From IMG/VR virus record IMGVR_UViG_3300010392_001242, positions 1 through 43,327 of that record: a stretch of 43,327 nt of DNA; one strand, written 5' to 3'. Made by a program: the position numbers and the translations under genes. Source of the DNA: a virus. The stretch's first letter is position 1, and the number at the start of each line of letters is the position of its first letter. Of this stretch, positions 6,320 to 13,881 are shown piece by piece. The notes beneath the pieces are model-generated. The model ran no database searches, was not told the origin of the DNA, and was given only the letters and a program-made list of their open reading frames with translations.

Positions 6320-6534
6320 ACTGGACTCAAGAAGAATCTCACGTCCTTGAATCTGACAAAGGCTACTCAGTCACCATGTTAAACCTGAGCAACAACAAGC
6401 AACTGGTAAAGGGGTACGCCCCACAAGAGAACGGGCAACCAGTACGAATGATTTACAAAGGCGACTGCCGAGACAGTGCGGTAAACGCCTGTGAAGTTCA
6501 CTACGAGAAAACGGAGAAACTAAATCATGGTTAA
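6316..6534 (+). CDS. small hypothetical protein
   Basis: Encodes 72 residues from a GTG start that overlaps the replication gene stop (GTGA), with GGAGG nine bases upstream. Composition is hydrophilic with two cysteines; no family recognised. Translational coupling and tight packing with its neighbours support it as real. Confidence 0.6.
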   Translation: MNWTQEESHVLESDKGYSVTMLNLSNNKQLVKGYAPQENGQPVRMIYKGDCRDSAVNACEVHYEKTEKLNHG

Positions 6535-6721
6535 CGATGACGAAAAAGAACTTAGCCCTCTTGAGCAGCGAATGGAGCGGTGGGTTGAGCACAGCAAGCT
6601 TTTAGGTTTCAAGATCAAGCGCGTCTTGGTTCACCCGGATGACTTTAGGGAAGCTCCAAAAAAGTTTATGGATTATCCCGTTGAAACGTTTGGTATGAAA
6701 AAGCTAAGGGAGGCAGCATGA
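6527..6721 (+). CDS. small hypothetical protein
   Basis: Encodes 64 residues (MVNDDEKELSPLEQRMERWV), overlapping the previous gene by 8 bases. Charged, helical N-terminus followed by K-R-V-L-V-H-P-D-D-F. No recognised domain. It belongs to the nin-like set of small genes between replication and Q. Confidence 0.6.
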   Translation: MVNDDEKELSPLEQRMERWVEHSKLLGFKIKRVLVHPDDFREAPKKFMDYPVETFGMKKLREAA

Positions 6722-7023
6722 GTAAAGCCACTTCAAAAGCTGCCTTTCTTCAGCTCCAGCTATCCGGCAAAGAAAACATTCAGCGACGCATAGTCTTCAA
6801 CTGCATCATCCGCAACACAAAGCGGGGGCTCACTTGTCGAGAAATATCGATTAAAACTGGTATTGAGCACAGCACAGTATGCGCGAGAGTGAACAAGTTG
6901 AAAGAGGAAAATTGCGTAGCAGTCGATGGATGTAGAAAGAACCCCAGCAAAAACTCAGCGGATGTTTTAAAGGTTCACCCTGATCTACTAGCCAAATGGG
7001 AAGAGGTGAAACATGCAGCGTAA
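6718..7023 (+). CDS. winged-helix DNA-binding protein
   Basis: Encodes 101 residues with an ATGA overlap to the previous gene. T-C-R-E-I-S-I-K-T-G-I-E-H-S-T-V-C-A-R-V (residues about 41-60) is a clear helix-turn-helix, followed by L-K-E-E-N-C-V-A-V, the wing. Similar folds occur in the interrupted gene at 4673 and the next gene at 7099. It may regulate phage early genes or modify host transcription; no target is evident. Confidence 0.65.
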   Translation: MSKATSKAAFLQLQLSGKENIQRRIVFNCIIRNTKRGLTCREISIKTGIEHSTVCARVNKLKEENCVAVDGCRKNPSKNSADVLKVHPDLLAKWEEVKHAA

Positions 7024-7102
7024 ATACTGGCATGTTTTCCATTTAATTTTATTTGCTGCTGGGTTGTTAGCAATTTATTTGGCTTGGAGTTATTCAGCAT
7101 GA
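7013..7102 (+). CDS. 29-residue membrane peptide
   Basis: ATG 7013 follows GAAGAGGTGAAAC, a good ribosome site inside the end of the preceding gene, and the stop overlaps the next start (ATGA at 7099). The peptide begins MQRKYWHVFHLILF and continues as one hydrophobic segment of about 18 residues ending A-W-S-Y-S-A: basic N-terminus, single transmembrane helix. The exact fit between two overlapping genes argues that it is translated. Function unknown; a small membrane effector is possible. Confidence 0.5.
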   Translation: MQRKYWHVFHLILFAAGLLAIYLAWSYSA

Positions 7103-7350
7103 CGAAAACAGAGGCAATTGTTTACAAGGCCGTCTTAAGCAGACCCGGAATGATGACATCTGAGATAGCTCAAGTTACTGGCTTGGCTCCAGAGTCTATC
7201 GGCCTTCATGCAAGCAGCCTAAGAGAGAAAAATAAACTCAGAAGTAAAAGCTTACGCGCGGGGTTGGGTTGGTGGCCTGTAAGCACGATAGAAAGACAGG
7301 TCTTGACTAGTCGCTGGGATCGGTCGCTGAGGTTGTGCAATGAGCAGTGA
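7099..7350 (+). CDS. MarR-like winged-helix protein
   Basis: From ATG 7099 it encodes 83 residues (MTKTEAIVYKAVLSRPGMMT). M-T-S-E-I-A-Q-V-T-G-L-A-P-E-S-I-G-L-H-A-S-S-L is a helix-turn-helix with the A/G-x3-A-x3-G-L spacing, followed by a basic wing. The upstream TTG at 7084 is not needed. It is third among small winged-helix genes in this early operon. Target unknown. Confidence 0.65.
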   Translation: MTKTEAIVYKAVLSRPGMMTSEIAQVTGLAPESIGLHASSLREKNKLRSKSLRAGLGWWPVSTIERQVLTSRWDRSLRLCNEQ

Positions 7351-7669
7351 AAAGACCTATGACGATATGGACAAAATATCTGTTGAGTTGGCTGAGGCTA
7401 CGGCTAACCGGGTTTACCTTGCGGAGTTTCGTAAAAGTAAAAAAGCGATTCTCATGAAAGAGGCTGAGGCAAAAAGCCCTGGTATAAGTGCTGCCGCTCA
7501 AGAGAGAGAGGCTTACGCCAGCCCTGAATATGTTGAGCTACTTGAGGGGCTAAAGTCGGCCACGGAAATTGAGGTGTACACCCGCCATAAGCTCAAGATT
7601 TTAGAGATGCGGTTTGAGGCATGGCGCAGTAAGCAGGCTACAGCCAGAACAGAAATGGGGTTGCGATGA
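7340..7669 (+). CDS. phage coiled-coil protein, hypothetical
   Basis: Encodes 109 residues, starting MSSEKTYDDMDKISVELAEA, highly charged and helical, with K-K-A-I-L-M-K-E-A-E in the middle and an R-x-x-K-I-L-E-M-R-F-E-A-W-R-S pattern near the end. Proteins of this look are common in early regions of gammaproteobacterial phages without assigned function. The following gene overlaps it by 4 bases (ATGA). Confidence 0.6.
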   Translation: MSSEKTYDDMDKISVELAEATANRVYLAEFRKSKKAILMKEAEAKSPGISAAAQEREAYASPEYVELLEGLKSATEIEVYTRHKLKILEMRFEAWRSKQATARTEMGLR

Positions 7670-7980
7670 AAGGACGAAAACCAACAAAAGCAGAGTCAGA
7701 CTGGATGAAAAAAGTTGTTGAGCTGGGGTGTTGTGTTTGTCGAAAGCACTATGGGTTATTCAGTGAGGCGGAGCCGCACCATGTCGACGGAAAGACTAAG
7801 GAAGGCGCACATTTTCATGTGTTGCCCCTTTGTCCTAGTCACCATCGTCTAGCATCTCCTAATGGTGAGTGGGCCACCAGGCATTCCCCAGGCAGAAAGG
7901 CGGGGAAGTTTGAGTTTGAGCAGGAGTACGGCACAGAACAAGAATTGCTTCACTACGTTAACGAGTTGGTCAATGGCTAA
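7666..7980 (+). CDS. Ref-like HNH nuclease
   Basis: Encodes 104 residues. Zinc-binding and HNH signature: C-C-V-C at 22-25, P-H-H-V-D-G at 37-42, L-C-P-S-H-H-R at 55-61. This arrangement is that of the P1 Ref recombination-enhancement nuclease family and NinG-like phage proteins, which cut single strands or D-loops with RecA filaments. It sits where lambda has nin recombination genes, so a role in phage recombination is likely. Catalytic His pair H38/H39 is present. Confidence 0.75.
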   Translation: MKGRKPTKAESDWMKKVVELGCCVCRKHYGLFSEAEPHHVDGKTKEGAHFHVLPLCPSHHRLASPNGEWATRHSPGRKAGKFEFEQEYGTEQELLHYVNELVNG

Positions 7981-8299
7981 GTCTGCACTTGAAGAAGCTT
8001 TGGCGTTGCAGTTTAGAGCTTTAAAACTTGATCCGTTACGTGAGTTTAGGTTTCACCCTACAAGAAAGTGGCGCTTTGACTTTGCTTGGCCTGAGAAAAA
8101 ATTAGCTGTAGAGGTTGAGGGCGGTATTTGGACGAATGGCGCACACACAAGGGGCAAGCACTTTGAATCAGATTGCGAAAAATACGGCGAAGCATTATTG
8201 CTTGGCTGGACGGTTTATCGAACAACAGGCGGATTAATAAAAAGCGGTAAGGCCATTCACGTCATTGAACAATTGCTGGAGATGAAAGCGTGTGCATAG
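7973..8299 (+). CDS. DUF559/Vsr-like endonuclease
   Basis: From ATG 7973 (overlapping the Ref stop) it encodes 108 residues. The core is R-F-D-F-A-W-P-E-K-K-L-A-V-E-V-E-G-G, the metal-binding D...E-x-E of Vsr/DUF559 nucleases, followed by H-F-E-S-D-C-E-K-Y and a W-T-V-Y-R strand. Such proteins are frequent next to Ref/NinG-type genes in phages and may resolve branched DNA. The ORF extends upstream to 7862 in frame, but that part shadows the Ref gene. Confidence 0.75.
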   Translation: MAKSALEEALALQFRALKLDPLREFRFHPTRKWRFDFAWPEKKLAVEVEGGIWTNGAHTRGKHFESDCEKYGEALLLGWTVYRTTGGLIKSGKAIHVIEQLLEMKACA

Positions 8300-8643
8300 C
8301 AGAAAAGCAGAGGCAAAAATACGACAACTCTCACCTGATCATTGCTCAATTACATGACTGGGGAAGATGGAGAAGGTCGCAATGCTATGGATTGGGTTAC
8401 ACTTCACCCATGTACAAAAGCGATCACGCTGAAATTTATGACGAAGAAACTTCAGAGAGAGTTAATCGGGTTTATATAGAATTAAAAACCCATGTGCTCC
8501 AGTGGGCCAAGATAATTTATCTCTACTACGTTGACAGAAAATCAATGCAAGAAATCTCCGTTTTGGAGAAGATGGACAGGAAAGCTATCAAGGCAATAAG
8601 GCTTGGTGCAGAAGGCTGGATGGACAGAGCAATAAATTATTAA
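8290..8643 (+). CDS. late antiterminator Q-like protein
   Basis: Encodes 117 residues from GTG 8290. The C-terminal half (W-A-K-I-I-Y-L-Y-Y-V-D-R, then M-D-R-K-A-I-K-A-I-R-L-G-A-E-G-W-M) resembles sigma region-4-like HTHs of phage Q/RinA-type late regulators. Location supports this: last early gene, followed at once by a promoter and two terminators before the lysis genes, exactly the PR'-tR' geometry at which Q acts. Alternative: any sigma4-fold regulator. Confidence 0.65.
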   Translation: MCIAEKQRQKYDNSHLIIAQLHDWGRWRRSQCYGLGYTSPMYKSDHAEIYDEETSERVNRVYIELKTHVLQWAKIIYLYYVDRKSMQEISVLEKMDRKAIKAIRLGAEGWMDRAINY

Positions 8644-8650
8644 AAATTAG

Positions 8651-8678
8651 TTGACAGTTGGCCCCAGCCGATTAAACT
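8651..8678 (+). promoter_or_regulatory. candidate late promoter PR'
   Basis: TTGACA (8651-8656) and TAAACT (8673-8678) are 16 bp apart, starting 7 bases after the Q-like gene. A transcript would begin near 8685 and meet two terminators within 60-100 bases, the layout needed for Q-dependent late control. Confidence 0.65.
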
Positions 8679-8711
8679 GTTCGTATAAGTTAGCAAAGCT
8701 ATATCGGAAAG

Positions 8712-8740
8712 GTCGGTGGTTAATCCCTCCGGCTTTTTTT
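8712..8740 (+). terminator. tR'-like terminator 1
   Basis: GTCGGTGG (8712-8719) pairs with CCTCCGGC (8726-8733) with one mismatch and one G-T pair, loop TTAATC, then seven Ts. Followed by ATGCCTGAAA, which resembles the sequence after two other terminators in this phage. Confidence 0.75.
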
Positions 8741-8765
8741 ATGCCTGAAATTTAACCCCCCAGTT

Positions 8766-8788
8766 GCCCTCCTAGTGAGGGCTTTTTT
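8766..8788 (+). terminator. tR'-like terminator 2
   Basis: GCCCTC (8766-8771) pairs perfectly with GAGGGC (8777-8782) around CTAGT, followed by six Ts. It lies 17 bases before the first lysis gene; a second stop before the late operon makes late expression dependent on antitermination. Confidence 0.85.
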
Positions 8789-8805
8789 ATGCAATAAGGA
8801 AACGC

Positions 8806-8988
8806 ATGAGTAATTTTGTCGAGAGCGCAACAACAGGCACGATGAAAGCAGGTTGTGCGCTTGGTTTAGGCTCATGCACGTATAACTTTTTTGCTGAAAA
8901 CAGTGATTTTATAACGGGGTTTTCTGGATTTGTAGCTTTCTTGATGATGGTTGTTCCACCCCTAATTCGATGGTTGCGTAAGAAGTAA
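8806..8988 (+). CDS. small membrane protein, candidate holin or lysis regulator
   Basis: Encodes 60 residues with AAGGA upstream. Two hydrophobic stretches are possible (residues about 13-30, with A-G-C-A-L-G-L-G-S-C, and 38-54, F-S-G-F-V-A-F-L-M-M-V-V-P-P-L-I), ending in a basic tail R-W-L-R-K-K as in class II holins. It begins the lysis cassette and its stop overlaps the next start. A 3TM holin is also encoded at 9389, so one of the two may be an antiholin or have another role. Confidence 0.6.
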   Translation: MSNFVESATTGTMKAGCALGLGSCTYNFFAENSDFITGFSGFVAFLMMVVPPLIRWLRKK

Positions 8989-9392
8989 TGCATACCTGCG
9001 AATTCTTCAAAATCCATGAATTGGTTCCTCCGCATATTTACGAAGATCGTGGAGAGCTTGCCTGGGAGCTGATGGATGAACGGCTGATTATCACTATTGA
9101 TCAGCTTAGGAAAGATTTCGGCCCTATGACCATCAATAACTACTTTTGGGGTGGTGGTCGTAAAGAATCAGGGCTTCGAGACGTTGAATGCGAGTATTTC
9201 CGGCCTTATTCACAGCACTCGTTTGGTAGGGCGGCCGACTGTCTTTTTGAGGACGTTGAAACCGAGTCGGTTAGGAAAGCCATTTTAGACAACCCCAATC
9301 GTTACCCCTTTATCAATGCAGTGGAGCTAGGAACAAGCTGGCTTCATATCGATGTTCGCAATACGGACAGAATCAAAACATTTTACCCATGA
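8988..9392 (+). CDS. M15-family peptidase, probable endolysin
   Basis: Encodes 134 residues. Zinc-site motifs of the M15A D-Ala-D-Ala peptidase family are present: H77-S-F-G-R-A-A-D84 and W-L-H120-I-D122. These proteins cut peptide cross-links of peptidoglycan. There is no signal peptide, so export to the wall needs a holin, consistent with holin candidates on both sides. No separate lysozyme or Rz/Rz1 pair is evident nearby. Confidence 0.85.
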   Translation: MHTCEFFKIHELVPPHIYEDRGELAWELMDERLIITIDQLRKDFGPMTINNYFWGGGRKESGLRDVECEYFRPYSQHSFGRAADCLFEDVETESVRKAILDNPNRYPFINAVELGTSWLHIDVRNTDRIKTFYP

Positions 9393-9919
9393 AGCTATCC
9401 GAAATCTTTCAAACGCTAAAGCCGTTTGCGGCTGTGGCGGCTTCCGCTATACCTGGCGGGCCTGCGTTAGTGGCTGCTGCCAACGTATTTTTGAAAGACG
9501 AAGATAAATTACCTGTTACCGCTACTGGTTCACAGATAGAGCAAGCCATTAACAACTTGCCACCAGAACAGCGTTCTTCTCTGATGGAGAAGGAGATTGA
9601 TTTACAAATTGCTCAGGAAGAGGGGTGGACTGATCGCTATAAGGCGATGTGTTCCGGCGATGAGCAAAGTACCAGACCGGTTATCGCAAAATGGATGGCG
9701 AAGGTTTTGATCTTTGAAATCTGCTCGTTTACCTTATGGGCGTTTGTGCATCCACAGCAGATGAATAATCCCGTTTTATGGACAGTGTTTGGCACTTTAA
9801 CGGGCGTCCCTGCCAGTATTTTATTGAAGTATTTTGGTGAGCTGCGAAGAGAGCAGGGGCAGCGGCTAGGCCTTGAGCCAAAGAATATTCTTGGTGGTTT
9901 GTTTGGGGCTAGGACGTAA
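9389..9919 (+). CDS. 3TM-type phage holin
   Basis: Encodes 176 residues, overlapping the peptidase by 4 bases. The pattern R-P-V-I-A-K-W-M-A-K-V-L followed by two hydrophobic helices (I-F-E-I-C-S-F-T-L-W-A-F-V and V-L-W-T-V-F-G-T-L-T-G-V-P-A-S-I-L-L) is that of the 3TM holin superfamily found in phages and gene transfer agents. The first membrane segment is the Ala/Val-rich stretch near residues 12-34. It would release the M15 enzyme. Confidence 0.75.
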   Translation: MKLSEIFQTLKPFAAVAASAIPGGPALVAAANVFLKDEDKLPVTATGSQIEQAINNLPPEQRSSLMEKEIDLQIAQEEGWTDRYKAMCSGDEQSTRPVIAKWMAKVLIFEICSFTLWAFVHPQQMNNPVLWTVFGTLTGVPASILLKYFGELRREQGQRLGLEPKNILGGLFGART

Positions 9920-10959
9920 TGGCAGTTGACCTCACCGCACAATCCAAAGACCTGTCGAGCTACGTTAGGGGCGGGGATGGCAAGTATCGCACTGATGATC
10001 CTACTGGGTCTCAAGGTGGCGGAGGCCCTGTAGTTGTGACAAGTGCCACGGTTAACGGCGGGGTTTTAACGGTTAATGGTTCTGGTTTTGGTACAAAGGC
10101 TAATGCTAAGCCCTTACTTTGGTGGAATGCTGATATGGGAATTGCCGCGCCTTCACCGCTGGGAAGAACAATAGCATGGGATAGCACTTTTATCGGTGAG
10201 TTGAGTTCTGCTATAGCTGCACCAAACTCAACTAATGCAGTACGACTAAATCACGACGGCAACACGAACGCCATTTTGAGTCGCGTAGATTTCACAGGAA
10301 CACAGCTTTATATGTTCCGCAGAAAATATGATGATTTTGATATTACTGTGGACAAGGGGTCGAGCGGATTTAACCACAAGATTGTGCGCTTGTTTGATGA
10401 TGTCAGTGCGAGCAATGGTAACAACATTCACATGGGCGCTCAGGGGAATGACGGCACGGCCTACAGGCAGGAGGCGGAAGTCACAGACCTTGATACTTTT
10501 TGGGGTACTGGGCATAACCAGGCCCCTGATACGTGGGAGCGTGAAGAGTTAATTTATCAAGCCTCTGATCTTGATGTTCAAAATGGTATTTTCCATTTCT
10601 ACAAGGGCGGTGTCCTGCCTGCAAGTCGCGGATTTATAACACGCACCACAGCCAGCCCTAACTTGTATAAGCAGTTATTTCAAGCGCAGGTATCGAATGG
10701 TACAGGGCCAAACGCTTATTCATACTATGACTGCCTCTATGTGGATGAGACATGGCACCGTGTCATGCTATCCACTAGCCCGACACTAGCGGGGGCTGCT
10801 GACTTAGAGCCTCAAATCATAGCAGCACATTCTAACTCTCAAGCAACAGCGCACGAAAACTTAGGCGCGCTCAGTGGCAGCGCCGTGGGTAAGTACATCT
10901 ATGTCTTTGACGGCAACGGTGACGCCAACGCTAATGGTGTTCAGGTGGTGGCGGCGTAA
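9919..10959 (+). CDS. virion-associated or appendage protein, IPT/LamG-like
   Basis: Encodes 346 residues. After an N-terminal Gly-rich segment, residues about 37-60 (V-V-V-T-S-A-T-V-N-G-G-V-L-T-V-N-G-S-G-F-G) look like an IPT/TIG or Ig-like strand pattern, and the rest is beta-rich with W-x-W and H-x-G motifs of a jelly-roll, carbohydrate-binding type. No enzyme motif seen. Placed between lysis and packaging genes with three similar neighbours, it is probably a decoration or host-contact protein. Confidence 0.6.
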   Translation: MAVDLTAQSKDLSSYVRGGDGKYRTDDPTGSQGGGGPVVVTSATVNGGVLTVNGSGFGTKANAKPLLWWNADMGIAAPSPLGRTIAWDSTFIGELSSAIAAPNSTNAVRLNHDGNTNAILSRVDFTGTQLYMFRRKYDDFDITVDKGSSGFNHKIVRLFDDVSASNGNNIHMGAQGNDGTAYRQEAEVTDLDTFWGTGHNQAPDTWEREELIYQASDLDVQNGIFHFYKGGVLPASRGFITRTTASPNLYKQLFQAQVSNGTGPNAYSYYDCLYVDETWHRVMLSTSPTLAGAADLEPQIIAAHSNSQATAHENLGALSGSAVGKYIYVFDGNGDANANGVQVVAA

Positions 10960-10990
10960 TGAATTTTAGTTTAATGGGGTATACACCTTA

Positions 10991-12859
10991 ATGGCTTCAC
11001 CAGTATTAAATGGCACCAGTGATGTTATCAAGGCAGCGCTAGATGCAGCGAGAGCCATGGATACAGACTGGACAGTCTTTGTTGAGTGGACATCCCCAGC
11101 AACCCTTCAAAATGGGTATGTTTTTGGGTTCCACGACAGCGGGACATCGTCGGCTTCTGACGGAGTTTTTGCTTACTTTGGAGACCCTACAGTTTGGTTA
11201 GGGGTCTTTGATGCAACAAACGGTGACACTTGGCCAGGATCAGGAGGGGATTGGGTATCAGCAAACACAGCATACCGTATCGCCCTTACGCATGTAGCTT
11301 CAAGCGATACAGTTACTTTGTACTGGGATATAGAGGCGCAGTCACAGACCGTTACTCCTTCACCTGCTTTACCTGCTAACGCTGATGAAATCATTCTAGG
11401 GGCCATTCGATATAACGGAGGAGACCAGGACTATCAGTCAGGCAGCTATAAGGATATGGCTTTTTGGGCATCGGTTCTTAGCAGTAATGATATTCAAGAC
11501 TTGCTGGATAACGGAAAAGTACCGAATCACGCAGACATAGCACCGCCTACTCAATATTGGCCATTGGCTACTAATTACAACCCAGCTATAGGCACAGCGG
11601 TTGCTACAGGCCCAGCTTTTCCGGCAGCCCTGGGTGTTGGTTCATCTCCGACTACGTTAGAGCGTGGTGGACCTACCGGTGACATAGTTGTCAGTAATCC
11701 GGCTACCGCTCCGACAGGCCCTAACACAACCGTTAGAATCGGTGGGCCTACAGGCCCGGTTCTAAACAAAGGCACAATTACGGGTAGCGACCCTTACACT
11801 ATCCCGGTTAGCGTCCCATTAGCGGCAGCTATTCAAAACCAGGCCGGACTAACTTTCCATATTGATATTAACGGGGAGACGGTATCAGGTGGTAGTTGTG
11901 AGTTGGTAGAAGAAGCTGGGTATGACGACACGAACTTATCCAGTCCAAACACAGCCAGTGACACTTCCATTCTTTATGGCTACACCGGTGACACGCCAGT
12001 AACGGGTGATCAGGTTGTTTTTGAAAGCTCTGTGCTTGGTACGGTTGATGATGTAGCTGATCAGCCGATTACCGTCACTGTCGCAGCGGACGGTATTGTG
12101 ACCTTTGATGGCGGTGGAGTTATTACCGGAACTGTCGCGGTTGATCGATATGTTATCCAGGCTAATGGAACGATTGGGGCAAATGCCGATTACACCTATG
12201 ACTTTGGTAGCGGTGCTGATACTACACCGGATCAGTTCACGTTTTCTGATGTTGCCAGCGCCAATTTATCAACGCCTTACGAGAATATTCAGTTCATCAC
12301 GGGCGTCGATGCAGGCGAGACATTAAGCGTTACCGGCGGGCAGCTATCTAACGATGGCACAAACTGGGTTAGCTCTCTGGCTTTCTCTTCGGGCAATACA
12401 CGGGTTAGAGCACAGATAACGTCCAGTGCAAGTTACTCTACACAGTCGGATCAGGTAGTAACGGTCAACGGGGTTAGCGATACCTTCTCGGTTACAACAA
12501 AAGCTGACCCATCACCGGTTATCACGGGCCCCAGTAGTCCGAATGTCGTAGAGGCCACTTCTCAAACCATTAGTTACACGATAACCGAAAGAAACGGCCA
12601 GCTACCGACACTAACCGGCACTAATGCGGCTCTGTACACCATGCCTTTGGTATCAGGTGACACCTTTGCATTAACCCCTGTTTCACCACACCCAGCAGCA
12701 CCAGCAACGCATAACGTCACAATCAATATTAACGATGGGGTTAACCCATCAGTGACTTTGGCTGTGGCAGTGAATGTGGTGGCTGTATCTTCTGGTACGT
12801 CAAAGCCAGGAATTTTTAGTTGCGCATTTTCCAGTCCTTTTTCTGGGTCAATAAATTAA
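10991..12859 (+). CDS. LamG plus Ig-like repeat structural protein
   Basis: Encodes 622 residues. Residues 1-190 form a LamG/concanavalin-like fold: D-W-T-V-F-V-E-W near 25, A-Y-R-I-A-L-T-H near 96, then A-F-W-A-S-V-L-S-S-N-D-I-Q-D-L-L, the pattern of LamG domains. From about 240 there are Thr/Ser/Pro-rich Ig-like modules with G-P-T-G-P linkers, including two related segments (G-P-T-G-D-I-V-V and G-P-T-G-P-V-L). Probably a virion surface protein that binds glycans. No signal peptide, as expected for phage. Confidence 0.65.
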   Translation: MASPVLNGTSDVIKAALDAARAMDTDWTVFVEWTSPATLQNGYVFGFHDSGTSSASDGVFAYFGDPTVWLGVFDATNGDTWPGSGGDWVSANTAYRIALTHVASSDTVTLYWDIEAQSQTVTPSPALPANADEIILGAIRYNGGDQDYQSGSYKDMAFWASVLSSNDIQDLLDNGKVPNHADIAPPTQYWPLATNYNPAIGTAVATGPAFPAALGVGSSPTTLERGGPTGDIVVSNPATAPTGPNTTVRIGGPTGPVLNKGTITGSDPYTIPVSVPLAAAIQNQAGLTFHIDINGETVSGGSCELVEEAGYDDTNLSSPNTASDTSILYGYTGDTPVTGDQVVFESSVLGTVDDVADQPITVTVAADGIVTFDGGGVITGTVAVDRYVIQANGTIGANADYTYDFGSGADTTPDQFTFSDVASANLSTPYENIQFITGVDAGETLSVTGGQLSNDGTNWVSSLAFSSGNTRVRAQITSSASYSTQSDQVVTVNGVSDTFSVTTKADPSPVITGPSSPNVVEATSQTISYTITERNGQLPTLTGTNAALYTMPLVSGDTFALTPVSPHPAAPATHNVTININDGVNPSVTLAVAVNVVAVSSGTSKPGIFSCAFSSPFSGSIN

Positions 12860-12869
12860 GAGAAAGATT

Positions 12870-13175
12870 ATGAGTAAATTTATATCAGCTCAAACCGCAG
12901 CCGTGGCAGCGTCTCAGACAACGGAACTCACTGTTAAGCAGGGCGATTTTAAAACGATCACTTATACCGGCACATTAGGTTCAGGAGAAGAGATAGAGAT
13001 AAAGAAAAAGCTTTCGGATGGCTCTTATAGAGCAGAAGCAGACCCTGATGATACGGTGAATACGTCCAAGAAAATCATTACTTCAGCAAGAAGCTCCATT
13101 CAGCTAAGAGGCCCATTTACTGGTGCTATCAGTAAAACATTTACTGTAGCGGCGGTTGGTGTTGACGTCGAATGA
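12870..13175 (+). CDS. small beta-rich structural protein
   Basis: Encodes 101 residues (MSKFISAQTAAVAASQTTEL), beta-strand rich, T/S/A-rich, no cysteines. Ten bases after the LamG protein gene, preceded by GAGAAAG. Resembles small phage head-decoration or fibre-attachment proteins in composition only. Confidence 0.55.
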   Translation: MSKFISAQTAAVAASQTTELTVKQGDFKTITYTGTLGSGEEIEIKKKLSDGSYRAEADPDDTVNTSKKIITSARSSIQLRGPFTGAISKTFTVAAVGVDVE

Positions 13176-13498
13176 CAATCATTATTGCGGACAATCGAAA
13201 CAATTCGCCCAAAGAGGTCAGGCAGCTTAAGGGCGAGAAGAAACCCTTTACTGTTAATTACTCGCGCCTTGAAAAACAGCTAAATGACTCAGTAAGCGGT
13301 GTTGCCTGGTCAGCAGATGGTAGCGCGACTATTTCAAACGAAGCGCTAGCCAGTAGTGTTGCAACTGCAGAGATAACCACAGGAAACACAGGCTGGCATT
13401 TAATTAAGGTAACAGCGATATTGTCTAACTCAACACACATTAGTTATTTCAAGATCAAGGTGAATGATCCTAAAGGTAGTGCAGGGGATTATTGTTAA
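13172..13498 (+). CDS. phage fibre or decoration protein, hypothetical
   Basis: Encodes 108 residues and overlaps the previous gene (ATGA). Sequence of Ig-like strands: S-G-V-A-W-S-A-D-G-S-A-T-I, then V-A-T-A-E-I-T-T-G-N-T-G-W-H-L-I-K-V-T-A, then I-K-V-N-D-P. This W...A...G-x-H/Y-x-I-x-V pattern is common in phage head-fibre and adaptor proteins. The stop overlaps the terminase small subunit start (TAATG). Confidence 0.55.
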   Translation: MTIIIADNRNNSPKEVRQLKGEKKPFTVNYSRLEKQLNDSVSGVAWSADGSATISNEALASSVATAEITTGNTGWHLIKVTAILSNSTHISYFKIKVNDPKGSAGDYC

Positions 13499-13881
13499 TG
13501 GGAAGGCCAAGAATAATCAGTAGCCCTGAAGAATTTGATGAGTTGGTTGACAGCTATGTTGCCGAAAAGACATCAGAAGAAAAGCCTTTAACGTTAACAG
13601 GAATGATACTTGCCTTGGGCCTTTCTTCGCGACAATCGCTTGATGAGTACTTGGCAAGAGATGAGTTTTCTGACTCGGTAAAAAGGGCAAAGCTGATAAT
13701 TGAAAATCAGTATGAAGAAAGGCTTGCTGGAAACAATGCTGCCGGGCCTATTTTTGCACTTAAAAACTTTGGCTGGAAAGACAAACAAGAGATTGATCAG
13801 AATAATACACATCAATTTGTTGTTGATCCTACGCCTGAATCAACCGTTGATGAATGGTCGAGCAAACACAGTCCTCAGTAG
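13498..13881 (+). CDS. terminase small subunit
   Basis: From ATG 13498 it encodes 127 residues (MGRPRIISSPEEFDELVDSY). The pattern P-L-T-L-T-G-M-I-L-A-L-G-L-S-S-R-Q-S-L-D-E-Y (a DNA-recognition helical segment), the central helix R-A-K-L-I-I-E-N-Q-Y-E-E-R-L and G-P-I-F-A-L-K-N-F-G-W-K-D-K near residues 81-95 are diagnostic of P22 gp3-like DNA packaging proteins. It binds the pac/cos region and feeds the large subunit encoded next, whose start overlaps by 28 bases. Confidence 0.85.
   Translation: MGRPRIISSPEEFDELVDSYVAEKTSEEKPLTLTGMILALGLSSRQSLDEYLARDEFSDSVKRAKLIIENQYEERLAGNNAAGPIFALKNFGWKDKQEIDQNNTHQFVVDPTPESTVDEWSSKHSPQ

Noticed and set aside
7862-7972. Upstream extension of the DUF559-type nuclease ORF
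   Set aside because: The extension is out of frame with, and shadows, the Ref-like gene; homology-like motifs begin after ATG 7973.
9919-13498. Diversity-generating retroelement target in the fibre-like genes
   Set aside because: No reverse transcriptase gene and no template/variable repeat pair is seen in the window.
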